Source of the DNA: Bradyrhizobium roseum
Lineage (GTDB): Bacteria; Pseudomonadota; Alphaproteobacteria; Rhizobiales; Xanthobacteraceae
Direction of reading: 5' to 3'
NCBI RefSeq assembly: GCF_030413175.1
Contig: NZ_CP129212.1
Span: 4,216,001-4,280,000 of the forward strand
Length of the DNA stretch: 64,000 nt
Below the pieces are notes generated by a model, which did no database searches, was not told where the DNA came from, and saw nothing but the letters and a program-made list of their open reading frames with translations. Positions 1-8,678 of the stretch are shown here, piece after piece; position 1 is the stretch's first letter; every line of letters begins with the position of its first letter. Made by a program: the position numbers and the translations under genes.

Positions 1-1059
1 GAATTGCGGGCTCGACAGGCTCATGTTCTTGCCGGTCCGCACCAGCTTGGCCTTCATGCCGCGACTGAGCTTGCCCGAGCACAGCCGCGCAAAGGCGATA
101 CGGTCGCGGTGGTTGGGATCCATGTTGGCCTGGATCTTGAACACGAACGCGCTCATGCGCGGCTCGGCCGCCTCGACCTTGCGCAGATTGGATTCCTGCG
201 CGCGCGGCGGCGGTGCGAACTTGCCGAGGCCTTCCAGCAGGTCGCCGACGCCGAAATTGCGCAGCGCGCTGCCGAAATAGACCGGCGTCAGATGGCCCTC
301 GCGAAACGCCTCCAGCTCGAACGGCTTGCAGGCTTCGGAGACCAGCGCGAGTTCGTCCTTGATTTCGCCAACGTCGAGGTTGGCGTTGCGCCCGGCGAGA
401 TCGGCGATGTCGATCTGCTCGGTCGCGCCGGTCTTGGCGCCGCCGCCTTCGAGCAGTCGCACGCCGCCATTGACGACATCGTAGGTGCCGAGGAAATCGC
501 GGCCGCGACCGACCGGCCAGGTCATCGGCGTGGTGTCGAGCGCCAGCGTCTTCTCGATCTCGTCCAGCAGGTCGAACGTATCGCGGCTCTCGCGGTCCAT
601 CTTGTTGATGAAGGTGATGATCGGAATGTCGCGCAGCCGGCACACTTCGAACAGTTTTCGGGTGCGTGCCTCGATGCCCTTGGCCGCGTCGATCACCATC
701 ACCGCGGAATCGACCGCCGTCAGCGTGCGATAAGTGTCCTCGGAAAAGTCCTCGTGACCTGGCGTATCCAGCAGGTTGAAGACGAGGTCCTGGAACTCGA
801 ACGTCATCACCGAGGTCACGACCGAGATGCCGCGCTCGCGCTCGATCTTCATCCAGTCGGAGCGGGTGTTGCGACGCTCGCCCTTGGCCTTGACCTGCCC
901 CGCCAGATTGATCGCGCCGCCGAACAGCAGCAGCTTTTCGGTCAGCGTGGTCTTGCCGGCGTCCGGATGGGAAATGATCGCAAACGTGCGCCGCCGCGCC
1001 ACTTCATCGGCAAGCGGCGAGCGGGACGGCGATTCGGCATTGATGACGATGTCGGACAT
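1..1059 (-). CDS. prfC: Peptide chain release factor 3 (C-terminus off the left edge)
   Basis: Translational GTPase that recycles RF1/RF2 from the ribosome after termination. The visible 353 residues run from MSDIVINAE through the whole G domain: P-loop HPDAGKTT near residue 31, the switch region ending in RGISVVTSV, DTPGH (G3) and NKMD (G4), followed by the RF3-specific stretch PMTWPVGRG and the start of domain II. The RGISVVTSV and TWPVGRG motifs separate RF3 from EF-G. The ATG is the first in frame after the divergent sugE leader. The frame is open to the edge, so about a third of the protein is missing here. The 155 bp to sugE hold both divergent promoters. Confidence 0.95.
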   Translation of the reverse strand, partial: MSDIVINAESPSRSPLADEVARRRTFAIISHPDAGKTTLTEKLLLFGGAINLAGQVKAKGERRNTRSDWMKIERERGISVVTSVMTFEFQDLVFNLLDTPGHEDFSEDTYRTLTAVDSAVMVIDAAKGIEARTRKLFEVCRLRDIPIITFINKMDRESRDTFDLLDEIEKTLALDTTPMTWPVGRGRDFLGTYDVVNGGVRLLEGGGAKTGATEQIDIADLAGRNANLDVGEIKDELALVSEACKPFELEAFREGHLTPVYFGSALRNFGVGDLLEGLGKFAPPPRAQESNLRKVEAAEPRMSAFVFKIQANMDPNHRDRIAFARLCSGKLSRGMKAKLVRTGKNMSLSSPQF

Positions 1060-1112
1060 GAGGCACGAGCGTTTGGCAGGGAAATTTGGGCTAATCAAGC
1101 CTCATTTGGTGA

Positions 1113-1197
1113 TTGTGGAACCCGCTCACCAGCCCCATATCGCCGTGTGGAAGGACGACCTTCCTTTTCACGGCATTTTGGCGGGGACGGCCCTGCC
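1113..1197 (+). promoter_or_regulatory. Guanidine-II (mini-ykkC) riboswitch with candidate promoter, upstream of sugE
   Basis: Two adjacent hairpins show the mini-ykkC hallmark, a stem capped by an ACGR tetraloop. Hairpin 1 (1149-1164) is GGAAGG-ACGA-CCTTCC, a perfect 6-bp stem. Hairpin 2 (1180-1197) has a 7-bp stem (one G-U pair) capped by ACGG. They are 15 nt apart, and hairpin 2 ends 6 nt before the GGAGGG ribosome binding site of sugE. Guanidine-II riboswitches are known to bind guanidinium cooperatively and usually control translation of small multidrug-resistance exporters. A weak promoter (TTGTGG at 1113-1118, 17 bp, CATATC at 1136-1141) would start the RNA just before hairpin 1. The hairpins are seen directly; the ligand is inferred from the family and the gene. 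Confidence 0.85.
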
Positions 1198-1214
1198 CGG
1201 TTTGGAGGGTCGTG

Positions 1215-1538
1215 ATGGCGTGGGCTGTGTTGTTTGCCGCAGGTCTGCTCGAAATCGGTTGGGCCATCGGTCTCAAATACACCGAAGGTTTTACGCGTCT
1301 GATACCGTCGGTGCTCACGCTGGCGGCGATGACCGGGAGCATCGTCCTGCTCGGCCTCGCCCTGAAAACGCTGCCGATCGGAACGGCTTACGCGGTCTGG
1401 ACCGGTATTGGTGCGGTCGGGACGGCGATCCTCGGCATCGCCCTGTTCGGCGAGCCTGCCACGCTTGCCCGCCTCGCCTGCATCGGACTGATCGTGGCAG
1501 GCATCCTCGGGCTCAAACTCGTCAGCGGATCAGCGTAG
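1215..1538 (+). CDS. sugE: SMR-family guanidinium exporter SugE/Gdx
   Basis: Small four-helix inner-membrane protein of 107 residues, the usual SMR length. It starts [20 protein letters not shown]; Glu12 in the [12 protein letters not shown] motif is the conserved proton/substrate residue, and the [12 protein letters not shown] signature marks the SugE/Gdx subgroup rather than EmrE. Family members exchange guanidinium for protons. The ATG is chosen because GGAGGG lies 6-11 nt upstream; an open frame continues further upstream but would translate through the riboswitch. The guanidine-II riboswitch in front strongly supports the guanidinium role. The stop overlaps the convergent pit gene by 9 bp. 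Confidence 0.92.
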   Translation: MAWAVLFAAGLLEIGWAIGLKYTEGFTRLIPSVLTLAAMTGSIVLLGLALKTLPIGTAYAVWTGIGAVGTAILGIALFGEPATLARLACIGLIVAGILGLKLVSGSA

Positions 1539-2534
1539 CAACTGCACCGCCCAGTAGGTCAGCGCCGCCACGATGGCGGACGCCGGAATGGTGATCACCC
1601 AGGCGTAGACGATCGAACTCGCCACGTTCCAGCGGACCGCCGAAACCCGCCGCGCTGCGCCGACGCCGACGATGGCGCCGGTAATGGTATGGGTCGTGGA
1701 GACGGGAATCCCCAGATAGGTCGCCATGAACAGCGTCGCCGCCCCGCCGGTCTCGGCGCAAAAACCCTGCATCGGCGTCAGCTTGGTGATCCGCAGCCCC
1801 ATGGTGCGGACGATCCGCCAGCCGCCCATCAGCGTGCCCAGCCCCATCGCGGCCTGGCAGGAGATCACGACCCAGAACGGAATGCTGAATTCGCTGCCGA
1901 GATGCCCTTGCGAGTACAGCAGGACGGCGATGATGCCCATGGTCTTCTGCGCGTCGTTGCCGCCATGGCCGAGCGAATAGAGTGAGGCCGAGACGAATTG
2001 CAGGATACGAAACGCGCGGTCGACCGCAAACGGCGTCGAGCGCACCGACAGCCAGGACACGATCGCCACCAGCACCAGCGCCAGCAGGAACCCCACCAGC
2101 GGCGACAACACGATCGCCAGCAGCGTCTTGGTCAGGCCGGTCCAGACTGCGGCTGAAATTCCGGCTTTAGCGATCCCCGCTCCCACCAACCCGCCGATCA
2201 GCGCATGCGAACTGGACGAGGGAATCCCGAGCGCCCAGGTGATCAGATTCCAGACGATGGCGCCGACCAGCGCGGCAAAGATCACGCTGGCATCGACCAC
2301 ACTCGGCTCGATGATGCCGGTGCCGATGGTATTGGCGACGTGGAGCCCGAACACCAGGAAGGCGATGAAATTGAAAAACGCGGCCCACAACACCGCATAT
2401 TGCGGGCGCAGCACCCGCGTCGACACGATCGTCGCGATCGAATTGGCGGCGTCGTGCAGCCCGTTGAGGAAGTCGAACAGCAGCGCGACCGCGATCAGGA
2501 AGACCAGAACCGGCAGGGCGAGGGTGGCATCCAC
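1530..2534 (-). CDS. pit: Low-affinity inorganic phosphate transporter, PiT family
   Basis: Integral membrane phosphate:proton symporter of 334 residues. The N-terminal half contains [20 protein letters not shown], the PiT signature with its G-x-NDA-like core, and the second copy [11 protein letters not shown] lies near residue 195. This inverted PD001131-type duplication and about ten hydrophobic segments are diagnostic. It lies 14 bp after the DUF47 gene, the common orfA-pit arrangement of rhizobia. A candidate PHO box sits ahead of the pair. Confidence 0.93.
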   Translation of the reverse strand: MDATLALPVLVFLIAVALLFDFLNGLHDAANSIATIVSTRVLRPQYAVLWAAFFNFIAFLVFGLHVANTIGTGIIEPSVVDASVIFAALVGAIVWNLITWALGIPSSSSHALIGGLVGAGIAKAGISAAVWTGLTKTLLAIVLSPLVGFLLALVLVAIVSWLSVRSTPFAVDRAFRILQFVSASLYSLGHGGNDAQKTMGIIAVLLYSQGHLGSEFSIPFWVVISCQAAMGLGTLMGGWRIVRTMGLRITKLTPMQGFCAETGGAATLFMATYLGIPVSTTHTITGAIVGVGAARRVSAVRWNVASSIVYAWVITIPASAIVAALTYWAVQLLR

Positions 2535-2548
2535 GTGATGGCCCTGCC

Positions 2549-3196
2549 CTATACCTGTTCGATTACGATGGAGTTGATCTCATTGGCGACGTCATCGAAG
2601 CGGTCGGACACTTTCTCGAGATGCTTGTAGATTTCGGCGCCCACGATGAAATCCATCGAGCTGCCGCTGCGGTGCTTGAGATACAGTTCCTTCAGTCCGA
2701 TGTCGTGGAGATCGTCGATGCGGCCTTCGAGCTTACCGATCTCTTCGGTGATGGCGCTCAGCATTGCGACGTTGTTGCCGATCGACTGCATCAGCGGCAG
2801 CGCGCGGCCGACGAGATTGGCGCATTCGACCAGCAGGGTCCCGATCTCGCGCATCGGCGGTTCGAACGTGCGGACCTCGAACAGCACCACTGCCTTCGCA
2901 GTCTGCTGCATCTGGTCGATCGCGTCGTCCATCGCCGTGATCAGGTTCTTGATATCGCCGCGGTCAAACGGGGTGATGAAGGTGCGCCGCACCGCCGTCA
3001 GCACCTCGCGGGTGATGCCGTCCGCGTCATTTTCGAACTGGTTGACGCGCTGGCAGAACACCGGCGTTTCCGCGCCGCCGCGCAGCATGTCCTGAAGCGC
3101 CAGCGCCCCCTGTACGACCGTCTGGGCGTGCCGGTCAAACAGGTCGAAAAACCGTTCCTCCTTGGGCAGAAAGGCGCGAAACCAGCGCATCAGCAT
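2549..3196 (-). CDS. DUF47 family PhoU-like protein (orfA of orfA-pit)
   Basis: Cytoplasmic helical protein of 215 residues in the TIGR00153/DUF47 family. It begins MLMRWFRAFLPKEERFFDLF and has the family's acidic helical repeats, for example FENDADGITREVLTAVRRTFITPFDRGDI and AMDDAIDQM. DUF47 proteins are PhoU-like partners of Pit transporters and probably modulate Pit activity; the mechanism is not shown by sequence. ATG codons at 3196 and 3190 are both possible, and no strong ribosome binding site decides between them. It is the first gene of the two-gene phosphate operon. Confidence 0.88.
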   Translation of the reverse strand: MLMRWFRAFLPKEERFFDLFDRHAQTVVQGALALQDMLRGGAETPVFCQRVNQFENDADGITREVLTAVRRTFITPFDRGDIKNLITAMDDAIDQMQQTAKAVVLFEVRTFEPPMREIGTLLVECANLVGRALPLMQSIGNNVAMLSAITEEIGKLEGRIDDLHDIGLKELYLKHRSGSSMDFIVGAEIYKHLEKVSDRFDDVANEINSIVIEQV

Positions 3197-3232
3197 TGGT
3201 CAAAATCCATCGTTCTGGGGGGCGCCGGACGG

Positions 3233-3250
3233 CTGTCACAATACTGTCAT
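3233..3250 (+). promoter_or_regulatory. Candidate PHO box, inverted relative to DUF47-pit
   Basis: CTGTCAC-AATA-CTGTCAT is a direct repeat of two 7-mers 11 bp apart, an essentially perfect match to the PhoB-binding PHO box. It lies 37 bp upstream of the DUF47 start but on the opposite strand. In Sinorhizobium the orfA-pit operon is repressed by PhoB during phosphate limitation, so a repressor-type placement is plausible. Binding is inferred. Confidence 0.65.
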
Positions 3251-3265
3251 AGACTATCGGAGTGA

Positions 3266-3311
3266 AAAGCGCGCCGCGGGATGACCCGGGAACCGGGTCA
3301 TCCACCGCTTT
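3266..3311 (-). terminator. Rho-independent terminator after livM
   Basis: Perfect 11-bp inverted repeat (3279-3289 with 3293-3303, loop GAA), flanked by an outer AAAGCG/CGCTTT pairing. Read leftwards it ends in CTTTT. It lies between the end of livM and the promoter region of DUF47-pit, so it should insulate the phosphate operon from liv transcription. The A/T flanks could make it work in both directions. Confidence 0.75.
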
Positions 3312-3344
3312 ATAAGGCCGAAAATGCCGTCAAACTCGACCGTT

Positions 3345-4313
3345 TTACAGGGAACGGCGCAAATAATGCGCGATTTCGCCGATGACGCCGCGCCGGAAGG
3401 TCAGCACGCAGGCCACAAAGATAACACCCTGGATCACCGTCACCCACTGTCCGAACCCGGCCAGATATTGCTGCATGGCGATGATGACAAAAGCGCCGAC
3501 GACGGGGCCGAAGACGGTGCCGAGACCGCCGACCAGCGTCATCAGCACGATTTCGCCGGACATCGTCCAGTGCACGTCGGTGAGCGAGGCGTTCTGCGCC
3601 ACGAACACTTTCAGCGAACCGGCGAATCCGGCCAGCGTGCCGGACAGGATGAAGGCCAGCAACTTGTACTGGTCGGTCTTGTAGCCCAGCGAGATCGCCC
3701 GCGGCTCGTTCTCGCGGATCGCCTTCAGGACCTCGCCGAACGGCGAGTTGATGGTGCGATAGATCAGGAGAAATCCGGCGAGGAATCCGACCAGCACGAC
3801 ATAATAGAGCACCGTCGGCTTGGCGAGATTGAAGATGCCGAACAGGTAGCCCTGCGGAATGCCCTGAATGCCGTCTTCACCGTGGGTGAACGGCGCCTGC
3901 AGGTAGATGAAGTAGAGCAATTGCGACAGCGCCAGCGTGATCATCGAGAAGTAGATGCCCTGGCGTCGGATCGAGATGAAGCCGGTGACGACGGACAGCG
4001 CCGCGGAGGCTGCGACGCCGACCAGGATACCGAGTTCCGGCGACAGCCCCCACTCCTTGAGCGCATGGGCCGTGCAATAGCCCGCGGTGCCCAGAAACAT
4101 CGCGTGGCCGAACGACAGCAGGCCGCCATAGCCGATCAGGAGGTTGAAGGCGCAGGCGAGCAGCGCGAAGCACAAGGCCTGCATCACGAAGAACGGATAA
4201 ATGCCGGTCAGCGGCACCAACCCCAGGAGCACGGCCATCGCCGCAAACACGATCATCTCGTCGCGCACGGCACGCGGCGTTACCGGCAGGGTGTCGTCAG
4301 TCAATGCGCTCAT
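3345..4313 (-). CDS. livM: Branched-chain/HAAT ABC transporter permease LivM
   Basis: Inner-membrane permease of 322 residues with about nine hydrophobic segments. LivM-type landmarks are AFNLLIGYGGLLSFGHAMF and, near the C-terminus, GGLGTVFGPVVGAF, where the permease contacts the ATPases. It is the last gene of livG-F-K-H-M, 1 bp after livH, so translation is probably coupled. The likely substrate class is branched-chain or other hydrophobic amino acids, amides or aromatic acids; sequence alone does not fix it. Confidence 0.93.
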   Translation of the reverse strand: MSALTDDTLPVTPRAVRDEMIVFAAMAVLLGLVPLTGIYPFFVMQALCFALLACAFNLLIGYGGLLSFGHAMFLGTAGYCTAHALKEWGLSPELGILVGVAASAALSVVTGFISIRRQGIYFSMITLALSQLLYFIYLQAPFTHGEDGIQGIPQGYLFGIFNLAKPTVLYYVVLVGFLAGFLLIYRTINSPFGEVLKAIRENEPRAISLGYKTDQYKLLAFILSGTLAGFAGSLKVFVAQNASLTDVHWTMSGEIVLMTLVGGLGTVFGPVVGAFVIIAMQQYLAGFGQWVTVIQGVIFVACVLTFRRGVIGEIAHYLRRSL

Positions 4314-4314
4314 G

Positions 4315-5202
4315 TCAGGCCGCCCGTCCGGTCAGTCCCGCCGGCTTGATCAGCAACACCAGGACCATCAGAACGAAAACCACGGTGTTGGAAGCCTCGG
4401 GATAAAAATACTTGGTCAGTCCCTCGATCACGCCGAGGGCAAAGCCGGTGATGATCGATCCCATGATCGATCCCATGCCGCCGATCACCACCACCGCGAA
4501 CACGACGATGATGAGGTCGGCGCCCATCAGCGGCCGCACCTGGTTGATCGGCGCAGACAGCACGCCGGCGAGCGCCGCGAGGCCGACGCCGAGCCCGTAG
4601 GTCAGCGTGATCATCCGCGGCACGTTGATGCCGAACGCGCGCACCAGGGTCGGGTTTTCGGTGGCGGCGCGCAGATTGGCGCCGAGCCGGGTCTTTTCGA
4701 TCAGATACCAGGTGGCGATGCAGACCACGAGCGAGAAGATGACCACCCAGCCGCGATAGACCGGCAGGAACATGAAGCCGAGATTCATGCCGCCCTGCAG
4801 GCCGCGCCAGTCGCCGATCTGCGGGTAGTCCGGGATCGCATAAGGCAGTCCGGATGAACCGAAATAGTTCTGGAACACGCCCTGCACGATCAGCGCGATG
4901 CCGAAGGTCAGGAGCAATCCGTAGAGATGATCGAGGCCGGTCAGCCATTGCAGCATGGTCCGCTCCAGGATCATGCCGAAGATGCCGACCACGATGGGCG
5001 CGATCAAAAGCGCCCACCAGTAACCGATGCCGGTCAGTTGCAGCAGGAAATACGCACAGAACGCGCCCATCATGTAGAGCGCGCCGTGCGCGAAATTGAT
5101 GATGTTGAGCATACCGAAGATCACGGCGAGCCCAAGGCTGAGCAGCGCGTAGAACGATCCGTTGATCAACCCCACCAGGAGCTGGGCGTATAGAGCTTGC
5201 AT
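4315..5202 (-). CDS. livH: Branched-chain/HAAT ABC transporter permease LivH
   Basis: Inner-membrane permease of 295 residues starting MQALYAQLLVGLINGSFYAL, the canonical LivH N-terminus. The longer open frame starting at 5247 adds 15 non-conserved residues, so the internal ATG is preferred. GLAVIFGMLNIINFAHG near residue 30 and GGMGSIMGSIITGF near 235 are family landmarks. It lies 69 bp after the binding-protein gene and is nearly fused to livM. It partners LivM as the transmembrane heterodimer. Confidence 0.93.
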   Translation of the reverse strand: MQALYAQLLVGLINGSFYALLSLGLAVIFGMLNIINFAHGALYMMGAFCAYFLLQLTGIGYWWALLIAPIVVGIFGMILERTMLQWLTGLDHLYGLLLTFGIALIVQGVFQNYFGSSGLPYAIPDYPQIGDWRGLQGGMNLGFMFLPVYRGWVVIFSLVVCIATWYLIEKTRLGANLRAATENPTLVRAFGINVPRMITLTYGLGVGLAALAGVLSAPINQVRPLMGADLIIVVFAVVVIGGMGSIMGSIITGFALGVIEGLTKYFYPEASNTVVFVLMVLVLLIKPAGLTGRAA

Positions 5203-5271
5203 CTGTTCGCACTCAATCCCGTTTAAGACGCGATGGTCCGCCGGCACGACGCCGGCAGGCCATCATCATTG

Positions 5272-6489
5272 TTATTTCTTTACCAGCGCGCAGGCGCTTT
5301 CCGAAAGCGGCCGGAAGGCCTGGTCAGCCGGGGTGGTCCCGATCAGCTTGTAATAGTCCCATGGCCCTTTGGATTCGGCCGGCTTTTTGACCTCGAACAG
5401 GTAGGCCGGATGAATCTTGCGGCCGTCGGCGCGGATCGTGCCCTTTCCGAACAGCTTGTCGTCGGTCGGCAGTTCCTTCATTTTGGCGACGACCTTGGCG
5501 CCGTCATGCGGATTGCCGCCCATCGCCTCCAGCGACTTGAAATAATGGATCAGGCCCGAATAGACGCCGGCCTGCACCATCGACGGCATCGCCTTGTTCT
5601 TCATGCGCTCGGAGAAACGCTTGGAAAACGCGCGGGTGTCGTCATTCAGATCCCAGTAGAAGGTTTCGGTGAAGCTCAGGCCCTGTGCCACCTTCAGGCC
5701 GAGCGAATGCACGTCGGTGATGAACAGCAGAAGGCCGGCGAGCTTCTGGCCGCCGGCGACGATGCCGAATTCGGACGCCTGCTTGATGGTATTGGTGGTG
5801 TCGCCGCCCGCGTTCGCCATGCCGACGATCTTGGCCTTGGACGCCTGCGCCTGCAGCAGGAACGAGGAGAAGTCGGACGAATTCAGCGGATGCTTGACGG
5901 TGCCGATCACCTTGCCGCCCGACTTCACCACGACCGCCGTCGTATCACGCTCGAGCGCATGGCCGAACGCGTAGTCCGCGGTCAGGAAGTACCAGGTGTC
6001 GCCGCCGGCCTTCACCAGCGCCTGCCCGGTCGAGTTGGCGAGCATGTAGGTGTCGTAGACCCAGTGAACCGTGTTCGGCGAGCACTGGGCGTTGGTGAGG
6101 TCCGACGTCGCCGCGCCGGTGTTGATCATGATGGCGTTCTTTTCCTTCACCAGATTGTTGACCGCCAGCGCAACGCCGGAGTTCAACACGTCCATGAAGA
6201 TGTCGACCTTCTCGACGTCGACCCATTGGCGGGCGATGGTGGTGGCGATGTCGGGCTTGTTCTGGTGGTCGGCTGAGATCAAGTCGATCTTCCAGCCCTT
6301 GGCTGCCAGCCCGGAATCCTCGATCGCCATCTGGGCGGCCAGCGTGGAGCCAGCGCCGCCGAGGTCGGAGTAGAGTCCGGAATTGTCGGTGAGCACGCCG
6401 ATCTTGACGGTCTTGTCCTGCGCCAGGGCGCTGCCTGCGGCAACCGTCAGAGCGGCGCCGAGAAAAAGAGCTGAAATCCGATGCTTCAT
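5272..6489 (-). CDS. Periplasmic substrate-binding protein of the liv cluster
   Basis: Exported receptor of 405 residues in the PBP1/LivK superfamily. The signal peptide is about 23 residues, cut after ALA (GAALTVAAGSALA). The mature protein opens KTVKIGVLTDNSGLYSDLGG, typical of the ABC-transporter PBP1 group, with LISADHQNKPDIA and a C-terminal PAYLFEVKKPAESKGPWDYYKLI. The last motif is common in rhizobial HAAT receptors for aromatic or hydrophobic compounds rather than classical leucine-binding proteins. It sits between livF and livH in the same operon. Confidence 0.9.
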   Translation of the reverse strand: MKHRISALFLGAALTVAAGSALAQDKTVKIGVLTDNSGLYSDLGGAGSTLAAQMAIEDSGLAAKGWKIDLISADHQNKPDIATTIARQWVDVEKVDIFMDVLNSGVALAVNNLVKEKNAIMINTGAATSDLTNAQCSPNTVHWVYDTYMLANSTGQALVKAGGDTWYFLTADYAFGHALERDTTAVVVKSGGKVIGTVKHPLNSSDFSSFLLQAQASKAKIVGMANAGGDTTNTIKQASEFGIVAGGQKLAGLLLFITDVHSLGLKVAQGLSFTETFYWDLNDDTRAFSKRFSERMKNKAMPSMVQAGVYSGLIHYFKSLEAMGGNPHDGAKVVAKMKELPTDDKLFGKGTIRADGRKIHPAYLFEVKKPAESKGPWDYYKLIGTTPADQAFRPLSESACALVKK

Positions 6490-6528
6490 AGTATCTCCAT
6501 AAATCCAGAGTGCAGCCGCAACTACCGA

Positions 6529-7272
6529 TTAAACACCGAGATAGGTATGGAGCTTGTCCATGTTGGCCGATAGCTCCGAATTTGAAAAACCATCGATGAC
6601 CTTGCCGTGCTCGACGATGTAGTAACGGTCGGCCACGGTGGAGGCGAAACGGAAATTCTGTTCAACCAGCAGGATGGTAAATCCCTCCGACTTCAGCCGC
6701 GCAATGGTCTGGCCGATCTGCTGGATGATGACGGGCGCCAGCCCTTCGGTTGGCTCGTCCAGCATCAGAAAACGGGCGCCGGTGCGCAGGATTCGCGCGA
6801 TCGCCAGCATCTGCTGCTCGCCGCCGGAAAGCTTGGTGCCCTGGCTGTTGAGCCGCTCCTTCAGGTTCGGAAACAGTTCGAAAATCTGGTCGAGCGACAG
6901 GCCGCCGGGACGCACGATCGGCGGCAGCAGCAGGTTTTCGCGCACGTCGAGGCTGGCGAAGATACCCCGCTCCTCGGGACAGAATGCGATGCCCATCCGC
7001 GCAATCCTGTCCGAGGAGGCGCGCGTGATGTCTTGATTGTCGAAGCGGATCGTCCCGGTGCGCTTGCCGATGATTCCCATCACCGACTTGAGCGTCGTGG
7101 TCTTGCCGGCGCCGTTGCGGCCGAGCAGCGTAACGACCTCGCCGGCCCTCACATTGAAATTAATGCCGTGAAGGATGTGGGATTCACCGTACCAGGCCTG
7201 CAGGTCGGAGACGGAAAGAACTTCCGCGCCCGAAGGCTGTGCGGCGGTTTGGGCCATTTTCACCTCAGTCAT
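6529..7272 (-). CDS. livF: HAAT ABC transporter ATPase LivF
   Basis: Cytoplasmic ATPase of 247 residues. Walker A is GRNGAGKTT, the signature is LSGGEQQMLAIARIL, Walker B is FLMLDEPTEGLAP and the H-loop region is ILLVEQN, all in the LivF pattern. The ATG overlaps the last codons of livG by 8 bp, indicating coupling. A second ATG five codons later (MAQTAAQ) is possible. Confidence 0.93.
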   Translation of the reverse strand: MTEVKMAQTAAQPSGAEVLSVSDLQAWYGESHILHGINFNVRAGEVVTLLGRNGAGKTTTLKSVMGIIGKRTGTIRFDNQDITRASSDRIARMGIAFCPEERGIFASLDVRENLLLPPIVRPGGLSLDQIFELFPNLKERLNSQGTKLSGGEQQMLAIARILRTGARFLMLDEPTEGLAPVIIQQIGQTIARLKSEGFTILLVEQNFRFASTVADRYYIVEHGKVIDGFSNSELSANMDKLHTYLGV

Positions 7273-8020
7273 GACCGGCCCCTAGATAGGCTTCCTTGAC
7301 GCGCTCGTCCTTCGACAGTTCGGTATAATTGCCTTCCGCCAGCACCTGGCCGCGCGTCAGCACCGTGATGATGTCGGACAGGTTGGCGACCACGGAAAGG
7401 TTATGTTCGACCATCAGGATGGTATATTTCGACGAGATGCGCTTGATGAGGGCCGCGATCTTGTCGATGTCTTCGTGGCCCATGCCGGCCATCGGCTCGT
7501 CGAGCAGCATCATCTCGGGGTCGAGCGCCAGCGTCGTTGCAATCTCGAGTGCGCGCTTGCGGCCATAGGGCATCTCGACCGCTGGCGTGTCGGCGAATTC
7601 ACTCAAGCCCACATCGTTGAGAAGCTCGTGCGCGCGGCCGTTGAAACGATCGAGCACGGTCTTGGACCGCCAGAAATCGAACGACGAGCCATGCTGTCGC
7701 TGCAGGGCAACGCGGACGTTTTCCAGCGCCGTGAGATGCGGAAACACAGCCGAAATCTGGAACGAACGCACCAGCCCGAGGCGGGCCACATCGGCCGGCG
7801 CCATCGCGGTGATGTCCTGCCCCTTGTACAGTATCTGGCCCGCGGACGGGCTCAAGAACTTGGTCAGGAGATTGAAGCAAGTCGTCTTGCCGGCGCCGTT
7901 GGGCCCGATCAACGCATGAATACTGCCGCGTCGTACCTTGAGGGCGACATCACGAACGGCGAAGAAACCCGCAAATTCCTTGGTCAGTCCGCGGGTTTCT
8001 AGAATGAACTCATCAGCCAA
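7265..8020 (-). CDS. livG: HAAT ABC transporter ATPase LivG
   Basis: Cytoplasmic ATPase of 251 residues and first gene of the liv operon. A TTG start is chosen because GGGGGA lies 7 nt upstream and translation opens LADEFILETRGLTKEFAGF; the frame extends another 76 codons upstream without conservation. Walker A is GPNGAGKTT and Walker B is MMLLDEPMAG. The signature is MPYGRKRALEIA, so the usual Ser of LSxGQ is Pro. LivG-like proteins vary here, but this deserves a check. It partners LivF with the LivHM permease. Confidence 0.9.
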   Translation of the reverse strand: MADEFILETRGLTKEFAGFFAVRDVALKVRRGSIHALIGPNGAGKTTCFNLLTKFLSPSAGQILYKGQDITAMAPADVARLGLVRSFQISAVFPHLTALENVRVALQRQHGSSFDFWRSKTVLDRFNGRAHELLNDVGLSEFADTPAVEMPYGRKRALEIATTLALDPEMMLLDEPMAGMGHEDIDKIAALIKRISSKYTILMVEHNLSVVANLSDIITVLTRGQVLAEGNYTELSKDERVKEAYLGAGHD

Positions 8021-8678
8021 ACAAATTTCCCCCGTTAGCCGTCTGCGCGGTTTCGCCCGCGCGCGGCCAATTTTCCCTGATCGGGCAAGCTCTGCGGAAC
8101 GTCCTTGGAAACCGCCCCCGAGCCCACCGCCTCCGGGCCGGAATATGCCGTCAACAGTATGGGTTAGGCAAGGTGGAAAGCTGCCCCGGGGAAGCAAGTC
8201 AAAGGAAAGCCGAGCCAAGGCCGAACGATCTGGTTCCGGATGCTCCATAAGTCGAATTATACAGGATCACGGCCCTGCCCACGCGCCATGATCGTCCTCG
8301 AGTCGGCCAACCGGCATTGAAGGTGTTTTGCTGCAATCACGCACTTTTCACGTTAAATTCCTGCCCCCGGCAGATCATCGCACCGGTTGGAGGTCTGGAC
8401 TCGGTCGCAAAGTTTGCGTCCTGGAATTTCAAAGTGCCGGACCGTCGGTCCTCCAATCGGTCAAGCCGCGCGACGTGCTGAACACCGGGCTGCGGCTATT
8501 CGCCCGCACCGGGTCGATCCCGCGCGCACGGCAGAATACCAGCCGGAGCGGATCGAAGACGAAATGCCAGACGTGGTATTCTAAGCCATGGATTGCGGCG
8601 CGCGCAGCGGCGGATTTCGGCCAACCGCCGCGGATCCGGAATAGAAGCCGGTTCGCCGCAGGAAAATGCGTCGACCAA
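8021..8678. other. 658-bp non-coding stretch upstream of livG
   Basis: No convincing gene is seen on either strand; open frames here have no recognisable protein character. It must contain the liv promoter, but no clear -35/-10 pair stands out. Two short inverted repeats are present: CGCAAA-G-TTTGCG at 8406-8418 and GGACC-GTC-GGTCC at 8439-8451. They could be operator half-sites or decayed sequence. Confidence 0.4.

Noticed and set aside
4..1215. Long plus-strand open frame rich in Arg, His and Gln
   Set aside because: It is the antisense of prfC, whose minus-strand translation has all RF3 motifs.
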